From an uncultured Lachnospiraceae bacterium (lineage in GTDB: Bacteria > Bacillota > Clostridia > Lachnospirales > Lachnospiraceae): a stretch of DNA of 16,510 bases. Positions 7,991-15,419 of this stretch are shown here, piece by piece. Numbering within the stretch: position 1 is the stretch's first letter; every line of letters starts with the position of its first letter. The translations under genes and the position numbers were made by a program. Location: NCBI GenBank assembly GCA_934343915.1, contig CAKRIL010000052.1, positions 1 through 16,510 of the forward strand, given 5' to 3'. The notes under the pieces are model-generated. The model had not been told where the DNA came from, made no database searches, and was given only the letters and a program-made list of their open reading frames with translations.

Positions 7991-8025
7991 TATAAAATCC
8001 ATATACCCATAACAGGAGGTACAGT

Positions 8026-10332
8026 ATGCAGACATCCATAATCGGTTATCCGCGTGTAGGCTCATTGCGCGAGCTCAAATTTGCCACGGAAAAGTACTTT
8101 AAGAAAGAAATCACTGTCAACGAGCTTTACGGTACAGCCAAAGGAATCCGCAGACAGCAGTGGCAGCTTCTATATGCGTCAGGGCTTGATTTCATCCCAT
8201 CGAACGATTTTTCCTTTTATGACACGACACTCGACACAGCGGTTCTTTTTAATATAATTCCTGACCGCTATAGGGAGCTTAACCTTCCGGAAATCGACAC
8301 CTATTTTGCGATGGCGAGAGGCTATCAGGGCGATGCCGGAGACGTCAAAGCACTCGCCATGAAAAAGTGGTTCAACACCAACTATCACTACATGGTTCCA
8401 GAGCTTGACGACAATACCGAAATCAGGCTTTCCGGCAATAAACCGTTCAACGAGTTCAGTGAAGCCAAGTCATTAGGCATCCTGACCAAGCCAGTGATTT
8501 TGGGGGCATTCACGCTCTTAAAGCTCATACGATACACGGGGCATCGCACAGCAGCCGACTGTGTTGATGCCATATCGAATGCATATTGCGAGCTTATCAC
8601 CCGCTTTGACAGACTCGGTGCCTCATGGCTTCAGTTTGATGAACCATATCTGGTACACGACTTAAGCCCTGAAGATACTGCGCTGTTTGTCCAACTGTAT
8701 AAAAATATCCTGCACAATAAAAGCGGACATGACATTAAGATACTTTTACAGACTTATTTCGGAGATATACGCAACTGCTACAATGAAGTGTGCTCTCTTG
8801 CTTTTGACGGAGTAGGACTTGATTTTCTTGAGGGAAAGCAGACACTTGAGCTGGTGGAAAAGAACGGCTTTCCGCAGGACAAGCTTCTCTTTGCCGGAAT
8901 TGTAAACGGAAAGAATATCTGGAGAAACGACTATGCGAAGTCATTGAAGATAATTGATTTTCTCACATCAGAGGGCATCAACACCGTGCTTAACACCTCA
9001 TGCTCACTTCTTCATGTCCCATACACGCTTATCAACGAGAATAAGCTGCCTGACAGGTACAAGGAGCACTTTGCGTTTGCACAGGAAAAGCTCAGTGAGC
9101 TTGGTGAACTTAAAACACTCTGCGGCTGTGCGGATGAAACCAACGACGATGCGTCAAAAGCCTACGCCGGCAATCCTCTTTTCACAGCCAATCAGAAGCT
9201 CCATGCATCAAGACCTGACAAGGACAACGAGGCTGTAAAGACAAGGCTTGCAAAAATTAAGGAGAGCGATTTTACGAGACTTCCCGCTTTTGCGGAGCGC
9301 GAGAAGCTTCAAAAGGAGGTATTCGCCCTTCCGTTCCTACCAACCACAACCATCGGTTCATTCCCGCAGACTGCCGATGTCAAGGTGAAACGCTCAGCTT
9401 TCAAAAAGGGCACTATAGATAAGACTGAGTATACAGCCTTCAACCGCCGCAAGATTGCCGAATGCGTGAAGCTTCAGGAGGAGCTTGGGCTTGATGTTCT
9501 TGTACATGGAGAATATGAGAGAAATGATATGGTGGAATACTTCGGCGAGCAGCTTGACGGATATCTTTTTACCGAAAAGGCATGGGTTCAGTCCTATGGC
9601 ACGCGCTGTGTAAAGCCGCCGATTATCTGGGGCGACATCTCGCGCAGCCACCCTATGACCGTTGAGTGGTCGGTATATGCTCAGAGCCTCACCTCAAAGC
9701 CGATGAAGGGAATGCTCACAGGTCCGGTCACGATACTCAACTGGTCATTCCCACGCGAGGACATCCCTATGAAGGAGAGCACATACCAGCTTGCACTCGC
9801 CATACGCGACGAGGTTCTCGACCTTGAAAAGAACGGCATCCGCATCATACAGATTGACGAGGCTGCGCTCCGCGAAAAGCTTCCGCTCAGAAAGAGCGAC
9901 TGGTACAGCGAATATCTCGACTGGGCAATTCCTGCCTTCAATCTCGTCCACAGCGGTGTGAAGCCTGAGACGCAGATTCACACGCACATGTGCTACAGTG
10001 AATTTACCGACATAATAAAAGCCATCGATGACATGGACGCTGATGTGATCACCTTTGAGGCATCGCGCTCAGACCTTCTCATCCTCGATGCACTCAATGA
10101 GAACGGTTTCAGAACCGAGGTAGGTCCCGGAGTGTATGACATACATTCTCCGCGCGTTCCTTCCGTCGATGAGCTTAAAGAAACCATCTTAAAGATGTTA
10201 GAAAAAATAAGCCCACAGAAGCTATGGATAAACCCGGACTGCGGACTCAAGACAAGAGGTGTCCCTGAGACTGTCGCAAGTCTCAGAAACATGGTCGAAG
10301 CCACTGCTTTAATCAGAAAAAGCTTCCTATAA
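8026..10332 (+). CDS. metE: Cobalamin-independent methionine synthase (5-methyltetrahydropteroyltriglutamate-homocysteine methyltransferase), 768 aa
   Basis: Transfers the methyl group of 5-methyltetrahydropteroyl-polyglutamate to homocysteine, making methionine without B12; cytoplasmic. Both barrels are present. The N-terminal barrel starts with IIGYPRVGSLRELKFA, and the catalytic barrel starts near residue 438 with LPTTTIGSFPQTADVK. The zinc ligands of the catalytic barrel are all visible: His654 and Cys656 (THMCYSEF), Glu678 (TFEAS) and Cys739 (NPDCG). Length is near the usual 750-770. The ATG at 8026 follows AGGAGG. It is monocistronic, plus-strand, between minus-strand genes. MetE genes in Firmicutes are often under S-box or T-box control, but I see neither here, so control may be by a protein regulator. 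Confidence 0.98.
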   Translation: MQTSIIGYPRVGSLRELKFATEKYFKKEITVNELYGTAKGIRRQQWQLLYASGLDFIPSNDFSFYDTTLDTAVLFNIIPDRYRELNLPEIDTYFAMARGYQGDAGDVKALAMKKWFNTNYHYMVPELDDNTEIRLSGNKPFNEFSEAKSLGILTKPVILGAFTLLKLIRYTGHRTAADCVDAISNAYCELITRFDRLGASWLQFDEPYLVHDLSPEDTALFVQLYKNILHNKSGHDIKILLQTYFGDIRNCYNEVCSLAFDGVGLDFLEGKQTLELVEKNGFPQDKLLFAGIVNGKNIWRNDYAKSLKIIDFLTSEGINTVLNTSCSLLHVPYTLINENKLPDRYKEHFAFAQEKLSELGELKTLCGCADETNDDASKAYAGNPLFTANQKLHASRPDKDNEAVKTRLAKIKESDFTRLPAFAEREKLQKEVFALPFLPTTTIGSFPQTADVKVKRSAFKKGTIDKTEYTAFNRRKIAECVKLQEELGLDVLVHGEYERNDMVEYFGEQLDGYLFTEKAWVQSYGTRCVKPPIIWGDISRSHPMTVEWSVYAQSLTSKPMKGMLTGPVTILNWSFPREDIPMKESTYQLALAIRDEVLDLEKNGIRIIQIDEAALREKLPLRKSDWYSEYLDWAIPAFNLVHSGVKPETQIHTHMCYSEFTDIIKAIDDMDADVITFEASRSDLLILDALNENGFRTEVGPGVYDIHSPRVPSVDELKETILKMLEKISPQKLWINPDCGLKTRGVPETVASLRNMVEATALIRKSFL

Positions 10333-10348
10333 GCATCTCATATTACAA

Positions 10349-10377
10349 GGAGCATCCACCTAAAAGGCGGATGCTCC
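10349..10377 (+). terminator. Hairpin terminator after metE, probably bidirectional
   Basis: GGAGCATCCACC and GGCGGATGCTCC pair over 12 positions with one mismatch, around a 5-base loop TAAAA. It starts 16 bases after the metE stop and lies between convergent genes. The trailing T-run is poor on the plus strand (GTTATAAAG) and on the minus strand (TTGTAAT), so efficiency is uncertain. Confidence 0.75.
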
Positions 10378-10405
10378 GTTATAAAGCCAAACGCTCTATT
10401 CAACT

Positions 10406-11005
10406 TCAATTCTTCTGTGCTCTCGCATCATCAATGTAATGTGCAACAATGTCAGCAGTCGCTTCAACTCCGAGCCTGCTGTTGATGCAGATGTCGTAGT
10501 TTCTCGAGTCGCCCCACTTGCCCTGACAATATGTGTTGTGATAGGACTTTCTCTTCTTATCCTGCTGCTCAATAAGCTTCACAGCCTTATCCCTGTTCGT
10601 CTGATAGCGCTCCATAATTCTGTGAATCTTATTCTCCATGTTTCCGAGTACGAAAACAGTGATAAGATTCGGATTACCCTTTAAGACCTCCTCCGCGCAT
10701 CTTCCGACAATGACGAAGGACTTGCCCTCGTCAGCCATGCCCTTCAGGTACTTAAACTGCATCCATGCAAGATTCTCCTCAGGAGATGTGCTGAAGCCTC
10801 TAACCGACCTTGTAAAAAATGAAGACTTTGATTTCTCGTCATACTTTCCGAGAGCCTGCGCATCAAGATTCTTCTGATTCGCAATATCCTCAAGCAGATT
10901 GCTGTCATATAGAGGGATATTGTACTTCTCAGAAAGAAGCTGTGCCACTGCGTGACCGCCGCTTCCGAACTCACGGCTTACTGCAATAATCAGTTGTTCA
11001 CCCAT
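10406..11005 (-). CDS. Cytidylate kinase-like family protein, 199 aa
   Basis: P-loop protein of the cytidylate-kinase-like family common in Clostridia. The N-terminus IIAVSREFGSGGHAVA (6-21) carries the altered phosphate-binding loop typical of this group; VGRCAEEVL (100-108) and the basic stretch KLIEQQDKKRKSYHNTYCQG (143-162) match the usual lid and base region. The C-terminal YDICINSRLGVEATADIV is also typical. A true CMP kinase role is doubtful, since the main cmk is a different gene family member; the substrate is unknown. An upstream in-frame ATG exists at 11029, but GAGGAGG lies seven bases before the ATG at 11005, so I chose the latter. It has its own promoter candidate and converges on metE. 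Confidence 0.88.
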   Translation of the reverse strand: MGEQLIIAVSREFGSGGHAVAQLLSEKYNIPLYDSNLLEDIANQKNLDAQALGKYDEKSKSSFFTRSVRGFSTSPEENLAWMQFKYLKGMADEGKSFVIVGRCAEEVLKGNPNLITVFVLGNMENKIHRIMERYQTNRDKAVKLIEQQDKKRKSYHNTYCQGKWGDSRNYDICINSRLGVEATADIVAHYIDDARAQKN

Positions 11006-11063
11006 ATAAATGCCTCCTCTTCGCATCATTGCATCTGCAAAACTGCGGCTTTTGAATAGTAAT

Positions 11064-11093
11064 ATTTTACATTAAAATACCTGTTTTTGTAAA
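11064..11093 (-). promoter_or_regulatory. Candidate promoter for the cytidylate kinase-like gene
   Basis: On the minus strand TTTACA (11088-11093) and TAAAAT (11064-11069) are 18 bp apart in a very AT-rich stretch. Transcription would start about 50 bases before the start codon. Hexamers match the consensus in 5 of 6 positions each. Confidence 0.5.
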
Positions 11094-11156
11094 TAGTTTT
11101 CTTATAATTCTTTAAATTTTCTATAAATTGTCCTACTGTTCAAAAGCATAGACCTT

Positions 11157-12512
11157 TTACAGGTATCTCACATATATACTTACCATTGATATGAGAATTA
11201 CAATGATTGTCGCAGGAACTGCTACCTTGCAGTACTTGCCCCATGTGACAGGATAACCCTCTCTTGAAGCGATTGAGGTTCCTACTACGTTGGCAGAGGC
11301 ACCGATTGGTGTTGCACTTCCTCCGATATCGGTTCCCATTGCAAGCGTCCATGCAAGAACCGAAAGGTCTGCACCTGTTGTCGCTGAAAGTGTCTTTATA
11401 ACCGGAATCATTGTTGCCGCAAACGGAATGTTGTCGATAAATGCACTCGCAATGGCTGATACCCAGATAATAATTGCTATCATTACCATTATATTTCCGC
11501 CGCTGACCTTTCCGATGAACTGTGCAAATACTTCAAGAATGCCTGTCTGCTCAAGTCCTCCGACTACAAAGAAGAGTCCGATAAAGAAGAGCAGTGTCTT
11601 ATAGTCAACGCCCTTAAGTATTGCCTTTATATTCTTTCCTGATGTGAGAAGCGTTATGAGTGCAATAAATGTACCGATAAACGCAACCGTAAGTCCCGTC
11701 TGTGCATGTGTGATAAGAAGTGCAACAGCAATAAAGAATATAACAGTGCTGATTGCAAATGCCTTCTTGTCCGTGATTGCTGACTTAGGTGACGGCATCT
11801 TGGATATATCCGCATCCCCGCCTGCCTTGCCGAGCTCCTTGCGGAAGCACAGATAAAAATATGCGACTATAACAGCAAGTGATATTACAGCCATAAGTCC
11901 CGTATTGGTCACGAAATCGGCAAATGAATATCCCAGTGATGTACCTATAATAATATTAGGCGGGTCACCACACATTGTCGCGGAACCTCCGAGGTTCGCA
12001 CAGAATATCTCCGACAGAATAATCGGAACCGGGTTGAACTTAAGAAGCTGTGCAAGCTCAACCGTAACAGCCGCAAGGAAAAGGATAACGGTTATACTGT
12101 CGATAAACATGGCAAGCACGAATGACATTACCATAAATGTAAGGAAAATCGGGATTACCTTATACTTTACAAGCTTTGCAATCGTCATGCAGAGCCAGCG
12201 GAAGAATCCCGCCTTCGCCATTCCTTCCACCATTATCATCATTCCCGCAAGGAATATAATGGTCGCCCAGTTCACTCCACCGGTGCTCTCAGACGAACTT
12301 CCGGCTTCATACCAGAACCCAAGCGTAAATATGTTTCTAACATTAAGTGTCTCTGTAAAGGCACTCATGCTGTGCATGGACAAACCGAACACAAAAACCG
12401 CTGTAGCAAGTCCGCAGCACAATGTGACAATACATTTTTCAATCTTGTCCGTGATAATCAGCACAAACATCACTATAAAAATGGTGAGTGCCAAAATCTT
12501 TGCTATCATCAT
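11157..12512 (-). CDS. ArsB/NhaD/SLC13-superfamily anion permease, 451 aa
   Basis: Secondary transporter of the ion transporter superfamily, about 11 hydrophobic segments. Two related halves show the paired re-entrant loop motifs: GGSATMCGDPPN (175-186) with Asp138-Ser139 upstream, and GGSATPIGASAN (397-408) with Asp360-Asn361 upstream. This two-fold repeat is characteristic of SLC13/ArsB/NhaD-type carriers; a cytoplasmic linker near 222-250 separates the halves. Substrate could be a dicarboxylate, arsenite, sulfate or a Na+/H+ exchange; no arsR or arsC neighbour supports arsenite. In-frame codons extend upstream to 12560, but GGAGG lies eight bases before the ATG pair at 12512/12509, so I chose 12512. 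It has its own near-consensus promoter. Confidence 0.88.
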   Translation of the reverse strand: MMIAKILALTIFIVMFVLIITDKIEKCIVTLCCGLATAVFVFGLSMHSMSAFTETLNVRNIFTLGFWYEAGSSSESTGGVNWATIIFLAGMMIMVEGMAKAGFFRWLCMTIAKLVKYKVIPIFLTFMVMSFVLAMFIDSITVILFLAAVTVELAQLLKFNPVPIILSEIFCANLGGSATMCGDPPNIIIGTSLGYSFADFVTNTGLMAVISLAVIVAYFYLCFRKELGKAGGDADISKMPSPKSAITDKKAFAISTVIFFIAVALLITHAQTGLTVAFIGTFIALITLLTSGKNIKAILKGVDYKTLLFFIGLFFVVGGLEQTGILEVFAQFIGKVSGGNIMVMIAIIIWVSAIASAFIDNIPFAATMIPVIKTLSATTGADLSVLAWTLAMGTDIGGSATPIGASANVVGTSIASREGYPVTWGKYCKVAVPATIIVILISMVSIYVRYL

Positions 12513-12551
12513 AGCTCTTTCCTCCGTTAAATCTAAAAGTCTTACCGAGCT

Positions 12552-12580
12552 ATTATACACTAGCAGACCGGTAATGTCAC
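12552..12580 (-). promoter_or_regulatory. Promoter of the SLC13-type permease gene
   Basis: On the minus strand GTGACA (12575-12580) and TATAAT (12552-12557) are exactly 17 bp apart, a near-consensus housekeeping promoter. Transcription would start about 33 bases before the chosen ATG at 12512. This also shows that in-frame codons upstream of 12545 are not part of the gene. Confidence 0.75.
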
Positions 12581-12604
12581 GTCAGAATAAATTTTTTTTA
12601 CCGT

Positions 12605-13189
12605 TTATTTTCCACCTTTGGTGTTATCTTCTCTCTTACGCTTTCTCTCCTCCTCCGTATTTGGCAGGCTCTTGTAGTCCCCCGACTTCTTGTATTCGTC
12701 AAAGGCATCATCGTAGGCGGCTCGCAGCTCCTGCCTTGCAGGATCATCCTCAGATATTCTCGACACCTTATCAAGATATACGTCCTGAGCCTCCTCCTTA
12801 GACTTACAGTTCTTAAGCTGTGTCTCAAGTGCCTCCCTCTGTGCCTGAACCCTCGCAACCTTCATATACGTCACGGGATCATACTGCCTCAGATACTGCA
12901 TTTCATCCGGTGTCAGCTTCTTTCCGCTCTGTATCTTGGCATAGAGCTTCTTAACGAACCTTTCTTTCTGTTCATCAGTCATTCCGGCTGTCGGATCAAG
13001 ATAATCCTTCACAGCCACGCGAAGCATATTCATCCTCGAATCATATGTCGCCTGTCCTGCCGCCTCCGCACTGCAACTGCTGTCCGCACCATTTCCGAGC
13101 GCGGTCTTTATCTTGTCAAATGCAGTCTGCTTATCTCCTGTGATATTCGTCTTTAAGGTCTTTAAATTTACATATACGTTCTGTGGCAT
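12605..13189 (-). CDS. Hypothetical charged protein, 194 aa
   Basis: I do not recognise this protein. It is soluble, strongly helical and charged, without TM or signal peptide. The segment LTPDEMQYLRQYDPVTYMKV (92-111) and the Glu/Lys/Arg-rich tail (EEERKRKRED, 179-188) stand out; residues 112-165 look like helical or coiled-coil material. It has two Cys (39, 128). AGGAGG lies six bases before the ATG at 13189; the frame is open further upstream but only through the leader hairpin. The gene is preceded by an intrinsic terminator whose T-tract ends only two bases before AGGAGG (13203-13239), so its transcription must depend on read-through. It lies after the GntR-ABC operon on the same strand. 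Confidence 0.8.
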   Translation of the reverse strand: MPQNVYVNLKTLKTNITGDKQTAFDKIKTALGNGADSSCSAEAAGQATYDSRMNMLRVAVKDYLDPTAGMTDEQKERFVKKLYAKIQSGKKLTPDEMQYLRQYDPVTYMKVARVQAQREALETQLKNCKSKEEAQDVYLDKVSRISEDDPARQELRAAYDDAFDEYKKSGDYKSLPNTEEERKRKREDNTKGGK

Positions 13190-13202
13190 AAGGTTCCTCC
13201 TA

Positions 13203-13239
13203 TAAAAAACGGACAGCACCAATACATCATGCTGTCCGT
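13203..13239 (-). terminator. Intrinsic terminator abutting the ribosome binding site of the 194-aa gene (attenuator candidate)
   Basis: On the minus strand ACGGACAGCA and TGCTGTCCGT form a perfect 10-bp stem with an 11-base loop, followed directly by TTTTTT and then ATAGGAGG. This is a textbook terminator, but with no room for a promoter between it and the start codon. It can act as the end of the GntR-ABC transcript and, by read-through, as a gate for the 194-aa gene. Confidence 0.85.
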
Positions 13240-13246
13240 AGCGTTC

Positions 13247-13270
13247 TTATACATCCGTGTATATATGCAT
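13247..13270 (-). CDS. Possible leader peptide, 7 codons (MHIYTDV)
   Basis: On the minus strand AGGAG (13280-13284) lies nine bases before an ATG at 13270, which opens a seven-codon frame ending in TAA at 13247-13249, eight bases before the terminator stem. The frame lies in the descending arm of the upstream hairpin, where a ribosome would disturb that stem. Such a layout recalls translation-coupled attenuators. With only seven codons, chance is a serious alternative. Confidence 0.3.
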   Translation of the reverse strand: MHIYTDV

Positions 13271-13309
13271 GTCAGTTTTCTCCTGCCATGCATAATATAT
13301 ATCGGATGT
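13251..13309 (-). promoter_or_regulatory. Leader hairpin upstream of the terminator
   Basis: ACATCCG (13251-13257) pairs with CGGATGT (13303-13309), and ATGCATG (13265-13271) pairs with CATGCAT (13287-13293), with AT-rich partial pairing between and a 15-base loop holding AGGAG. It lies 11 bases from the terminator hairpin. Together they form a two-stem leader of about 107 bases. No known riboswitch class is recognisable. Confidence 0.6.
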
Positions 13310-13342
13310 TATATTCGTAAGCTTATATTAATTTTGACAATA

Positions 13343-13376
13343 AATGATATTTGCAATCCGCTCCGCTTCTCTGTCA
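13343..13376 (+). repeat. Interspersed 34-bp repeat, copy 2
   Basis: Matches 7957-7990 in 28 of 34 positions. It lies at the stop codon of the ABC permease gene. It is bounded by TTGACA (13335-13340) and its inverse TGTCAA (13372-13377), which overlaps the gene end. Confidence 0.65.
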
Positions 13377-14030
13377 ATACTGTTTTCTCCTCATAACTCT
13401 CATGCTGCACATGACAGATACGGCAAGAATTATCATCGTAACCACTGCTGCTCCAATCACTCCATACAACGGCTTTATCCCGTCAACCGCTTTTATGACC
13501 TCTGCCGCCTTCTGCTCCACATCACCGATAACTCTGTCCATCGCATACACACTTGCAATTACGGCACCAATCACAACCATAATAAAGATTCTTGATTTTG
13601 AATTTCCGAACTTAAGCTGTACGGGTATAAGAAATGATTCTATAATCACAATAAGCGGCAATACCGCAGCAGCAGTTATGAGCATATCCGATGTCACTAC
13701 AGCAGTTTCTCTTATTCCGGTGCCGATAAGGAAAAATACCATTGTGACCACTCCTGCCGCAATTCCGCCTGCTGTGCAGAACATATACTTCTCATACACA
13801 TAATCCTTATATGTAACCGGAAGTGTCATGATATAGCCGTATCCGTTGTCAGCCTCATCAAAGCTTATCGTGCTCACCGAAAATATTGTCCCGAATATAG
13901 TCATATATGGCAGAACCATATCAATACTTCCCGAAAAACTCATCATGAGTGCCATAAAAGCAACCACTATCACCATCTGTTTATTTCTCAAAATCAGTCT
14001 GATATCTTTCTCAAAAAGTCCTGCCATCAC
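13374..14030 (-). CDS. ABC-2 type transporter permease, 218 aa
   Basis: Membrane subunit of the GntR-controlled ABC transporter. About six hydrophobic segments are visible (roughly 17-36, 38-58, 88-106, 113-136, 144-164, 186-210); the N-terminus FEKDIRLILRNKQM and the YGYIMTLPVTYKDYVYEKY segment fit the small ABC-2 permeases found beside YtrA-type regulators. The frame can start at GTG 14030 or ATG 14027; the ATG overlaps the ATPase stop as TGATG, and GGGAGG upstream serves either. It is the last gene of the operon; the 34-bp repeat copy touches its stop. Substrate unknown; related systems respond to cell-wall antibiotics. Confidence 0.85.
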   Translation of the reverse strand: MMAGLFEKDIRLILRNKQMVIVVAFMALMMSFSGSIDMVLPYMTIFGTIFSVSTISFDEADNGYGYIMTLPVTYKDYVYEKYMFCTAGGIAAGVVTMVFFLIGTGIRETAVVTSDMLITAAAVLPLIVIIESFLIPVQLKFGNSKSRIFIMVVIGAVIASVYAMDRVIGDVEQKAAEVIKAVDGIKPLYGVIGAAVVTMIILAVSVMCSMRVMRRKQY

Positions 14031-14875
14031 ATTTTTCCTCCCGAATACATAAGAATCAAGTCATCAATTCCACCTTTTTCAACAACCATACCCGGATAAT
14101 TCTCCACATAGAACTGCTTCTCATTTGTGAAGCATGAATATCCGAAGCTTTCCTTATTGGTCTTTAAAATATATGTCTTGTCGAGTTTTTCATAGGCAGC
14201 TTCATCAACCTTAAGCACCGCATATTTGTCAAGAAGTACATCTGTATCCTCGTGAAGCACCACATTGCCATCATGAATCATGTATATGTCATCGCATAAT
14301 CCTTCAAGGTCAGTTGATATGTGGGACGTGATTAATATGCTGCTGTCAGGTCTTTTTTCCATATAATCACGCAGCATATCTAGGAGCCTGTTTCTTGCGT
14401 CAACATCAAGCCCGGCTGTCGGCTCATCAAGTATGAGAAGCTTTGCATTATGGCTGAGTGCCACCAGCATTCTCAGCTTTGCCCTCATGCCTGTTGAAAA
14501 ATCCTTTATTTTCTTATCCAACGGTATGTTCATCTTATCACATCGGCTTCTGAACTCTCCTTCATCGAAATCATCATACAGCTTCTTCAATATTCTGATT
14601 ATGTCCTTCACATTCAGATAAGTCGAAAAACCTGCATCAGAAAGCGTAACACCCAGCTTCTGCTTATCCTTTCCCGTAAGCTCGCACGGCATTTTCCCTA
14701 GAACCGTTATACTTCCCGAATCCGGTCTTACAAGTCCGAGTATCAGCTTGATTGCCGTGCTCTTGCCGGCTCCGTTTTTTCCCACAAGCCCCGTAATATA
14801 ACCTTCCTGAACCTCCATTGATATGTCAAGCTCGAAATTTCCATACCTCTTAACAAGATTATCTGCTTTTATCAT
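14027..14875 (-). CDS. ABC transporter ATP-binding protein, YtrB-like, 282 aa
   Basis: ATPase subunit of the GntR-controlled transporter. Walker A GKNGAGKST is at 32-40, the signature FSTGM at 126-130 (degenerate, as usual in this group), and Walker B LLILDEP at 146-152 followed by TAGLD; the switch His is in ITSHISTDLE. A C-terminal extension of about 70 residues after the core is typical of YtrB/BcrA-like ATPases. GGGAG precedes the ATG by eight bases. It lies 33 bp after the GntR gene and overlaps the permease gene, so all three are one operon. Confidence 0.95.
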   Translation of the reverse strand: MIKADNLVKRYGNFELDISMEVQEGYITGLVGKNGAGKSTAIKLILGLVRPDSGSITVLGKMPCELTGKDKQKLGVTLSDAGFSTYLNVKDIIRILKKLYDDFDEGEFRSRCDKMNIPLDKKIKDFSTGMRAKLRMLVALSHNAKLLILDEPTAGLDVDARNRLLDMLRDYMEKRPDSSILITSHISTDLEGLCDDIYMIHDGNVVLHEDTDVLLDKYAVLKVDEAAYEKLDKTYILKTNKESFGYSCFTNEKQFYVENYPGMVVEKGGIDDLILMYSGGKM

Positions 14876-14908
14876 ACTTCACTCTCCCTATCCTCTACTC
14901 ATAATCGT

Positions 14909-15280
14909 TCACTCTTCAATTATTATGGCAAACAACTCCTTAATCTCCTCATCGCTCATCCCGACCGTCCTCGCCTTCGCGACTGCATGGCAGAAATCCT
15001 CCTCCACCGCATGCCGTCTGGCTTCCGCGGCAAGCTCCCTGTCCGTCGACGTGACAAAGGTTCCCTTGCCATGGACTGTGCTCACAAAATTCTCCTCCTC
15101 AAGCTTATCGTAAGCCTTCTTGACGGTAAGAGCACTTATCTTAAGCTCCCCCGAAAGCGTTCTGACGGAAGGAAGCACTTCCCCCTCCTTAAGTCCACCT
15201 GAGATTATCTCATTTTTAATCTGCTCCATGAGCTGCTCATAAATGGGTATCATGGAGGAATTATTAAGTATAATATGCAT
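14909..15280 (-). CDS. GntR-family transcriptional regulator, YtrA subfamily, 123 aa
   Basis: Likely repressor of its own operon. The N-terminal winged helix (about 11-78) has the GntR pattern: PIYEQLMEQIKNEIISGGL, then LPSVRTLSGELKISALTVKK (36-55) and the wing VHGKGTFV (69-76). Only about 45 residues follow, ending in a helix (SDEEIKELFAIIIEE), so there is no large effector domain, as in YtrA-type proteins. GAGGA lies before the ATG at 15280; the earlier ATG at 15292 has no ribosome binding site. Its promoter lies within a large perfect inverted repeat (15349-15411), fitting autoregulation. YtrA-type operons are often induced by cell-wall antibiotics; whether this one is cannot be seen. Confidence 0.93.
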   Translation of the reverse strand: MHIILNNSSMIPIYEQLMEQIKNEIISGGLKEGEVLPSVRTLSGELKISALTVKKAYDKLEEENFVSTVHGKGTFVTSTDRELAAEARRHAVEEDFCHAVAKARTVGMSDEEIKELFAIIIEE

Positions 15281-15313
15281 ATTAATCCTCATTTCTGAGC
15301 GAAAACAAATTAC

Positions 15314-15341
15314 ATGTGTGACGCAGCGCTACGTCACACAT
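15314..15341 (-). promoter_or_regulatory. Hairpin in the GntR operon 5' leader
   Basis: ATGTGTGACG and CGTCACACAT pair perfectly over 10 bp around an 8-base loop that includes the self-complementary hexamer AGCGCT. It lies between the promoter and the ribosome binding site, so it will be in the mRNA; it could also be a DNA operator. Confidence 0.7.
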
Positions 15342-15348
15342 ATCGCTC

Positions 15349-15411
15349 AACGTATAAACAGTATATAACAGTTAGCATCTGTTGTCAACTGTTATATACT
15401 GTTTATACGTT
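15349..15411. promoter_or_regulatory. Perfect 25-bp inverted repeat over the GntR promoter (operator candidate)
   Basis: Arms at 15349-15373 and 15387-15411 are exact reverse complements, separated by 13 bp. Each arm contains two AACAGT (or ACTGTT) hexamers spaced 10 bp apart: 15357 and 15367 on the left, 15388 and 15398 on the right. One helical turn between half-sites fits cooperative dimers. The repeat covers both promoter hexamers, so binding would block transcription of gntR and its transporter. Binding by this GntR protein is inferred. Confidence 0.85.
15360..15388 (-). promoter_or_regulatory. Promoter of the gntR-ABC operon
   Basis: On the minus strand TTGACA (15383-15388) and TATACT (15360-15365) are exactly 17 bp apart. 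The -35 straddles the loop and one arm of the inverted repeat and the -10 lies in the other arm. Transcription would start near 15353, giving a leader of about 73 bases. Confidence 0.85.
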
Positions 15412-15419
15412 CAAATTTA

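Larger units (their letters stand above)
7727..8025. other. Divergent intergenic region between ftsH and metE
   Basis: This 299-bp AT-rich region lies between two divergently read genes. It holds a plausible ftsH promoter, a possible extended -10 for metE and one copy of a repeated 34-bp motif. I searched it by eye for an S-box (SAM) riboswitch, a T-box with its GGTGG bulge and a cobalamin riboswitch, and saw none. Confidence 0.6.

Noticed and set aside
7831..8025. SAM, T-box or cobalamin riboswitch before metE
   Set aside because: No conserved cores of these classes could be seen; the region is AT-rich with only short pairings.
11130..11160. Terminator after the SLC13-type permease
   Set aside because: CTGTAAAAG and CTTTT..ACAG give an AT-rich interrupted stem without a U-run; too weak to call.
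11905..12801. Long open frame of 298 codons on the plus strand
   Set aside because: It lies antisense to the permease and the 194-aa gene, crosses their intergenic promoter, has no ribosome binding site and a low-complexity composition (Ile/Thr/Ser-rich), so it is a shadow of real genes.
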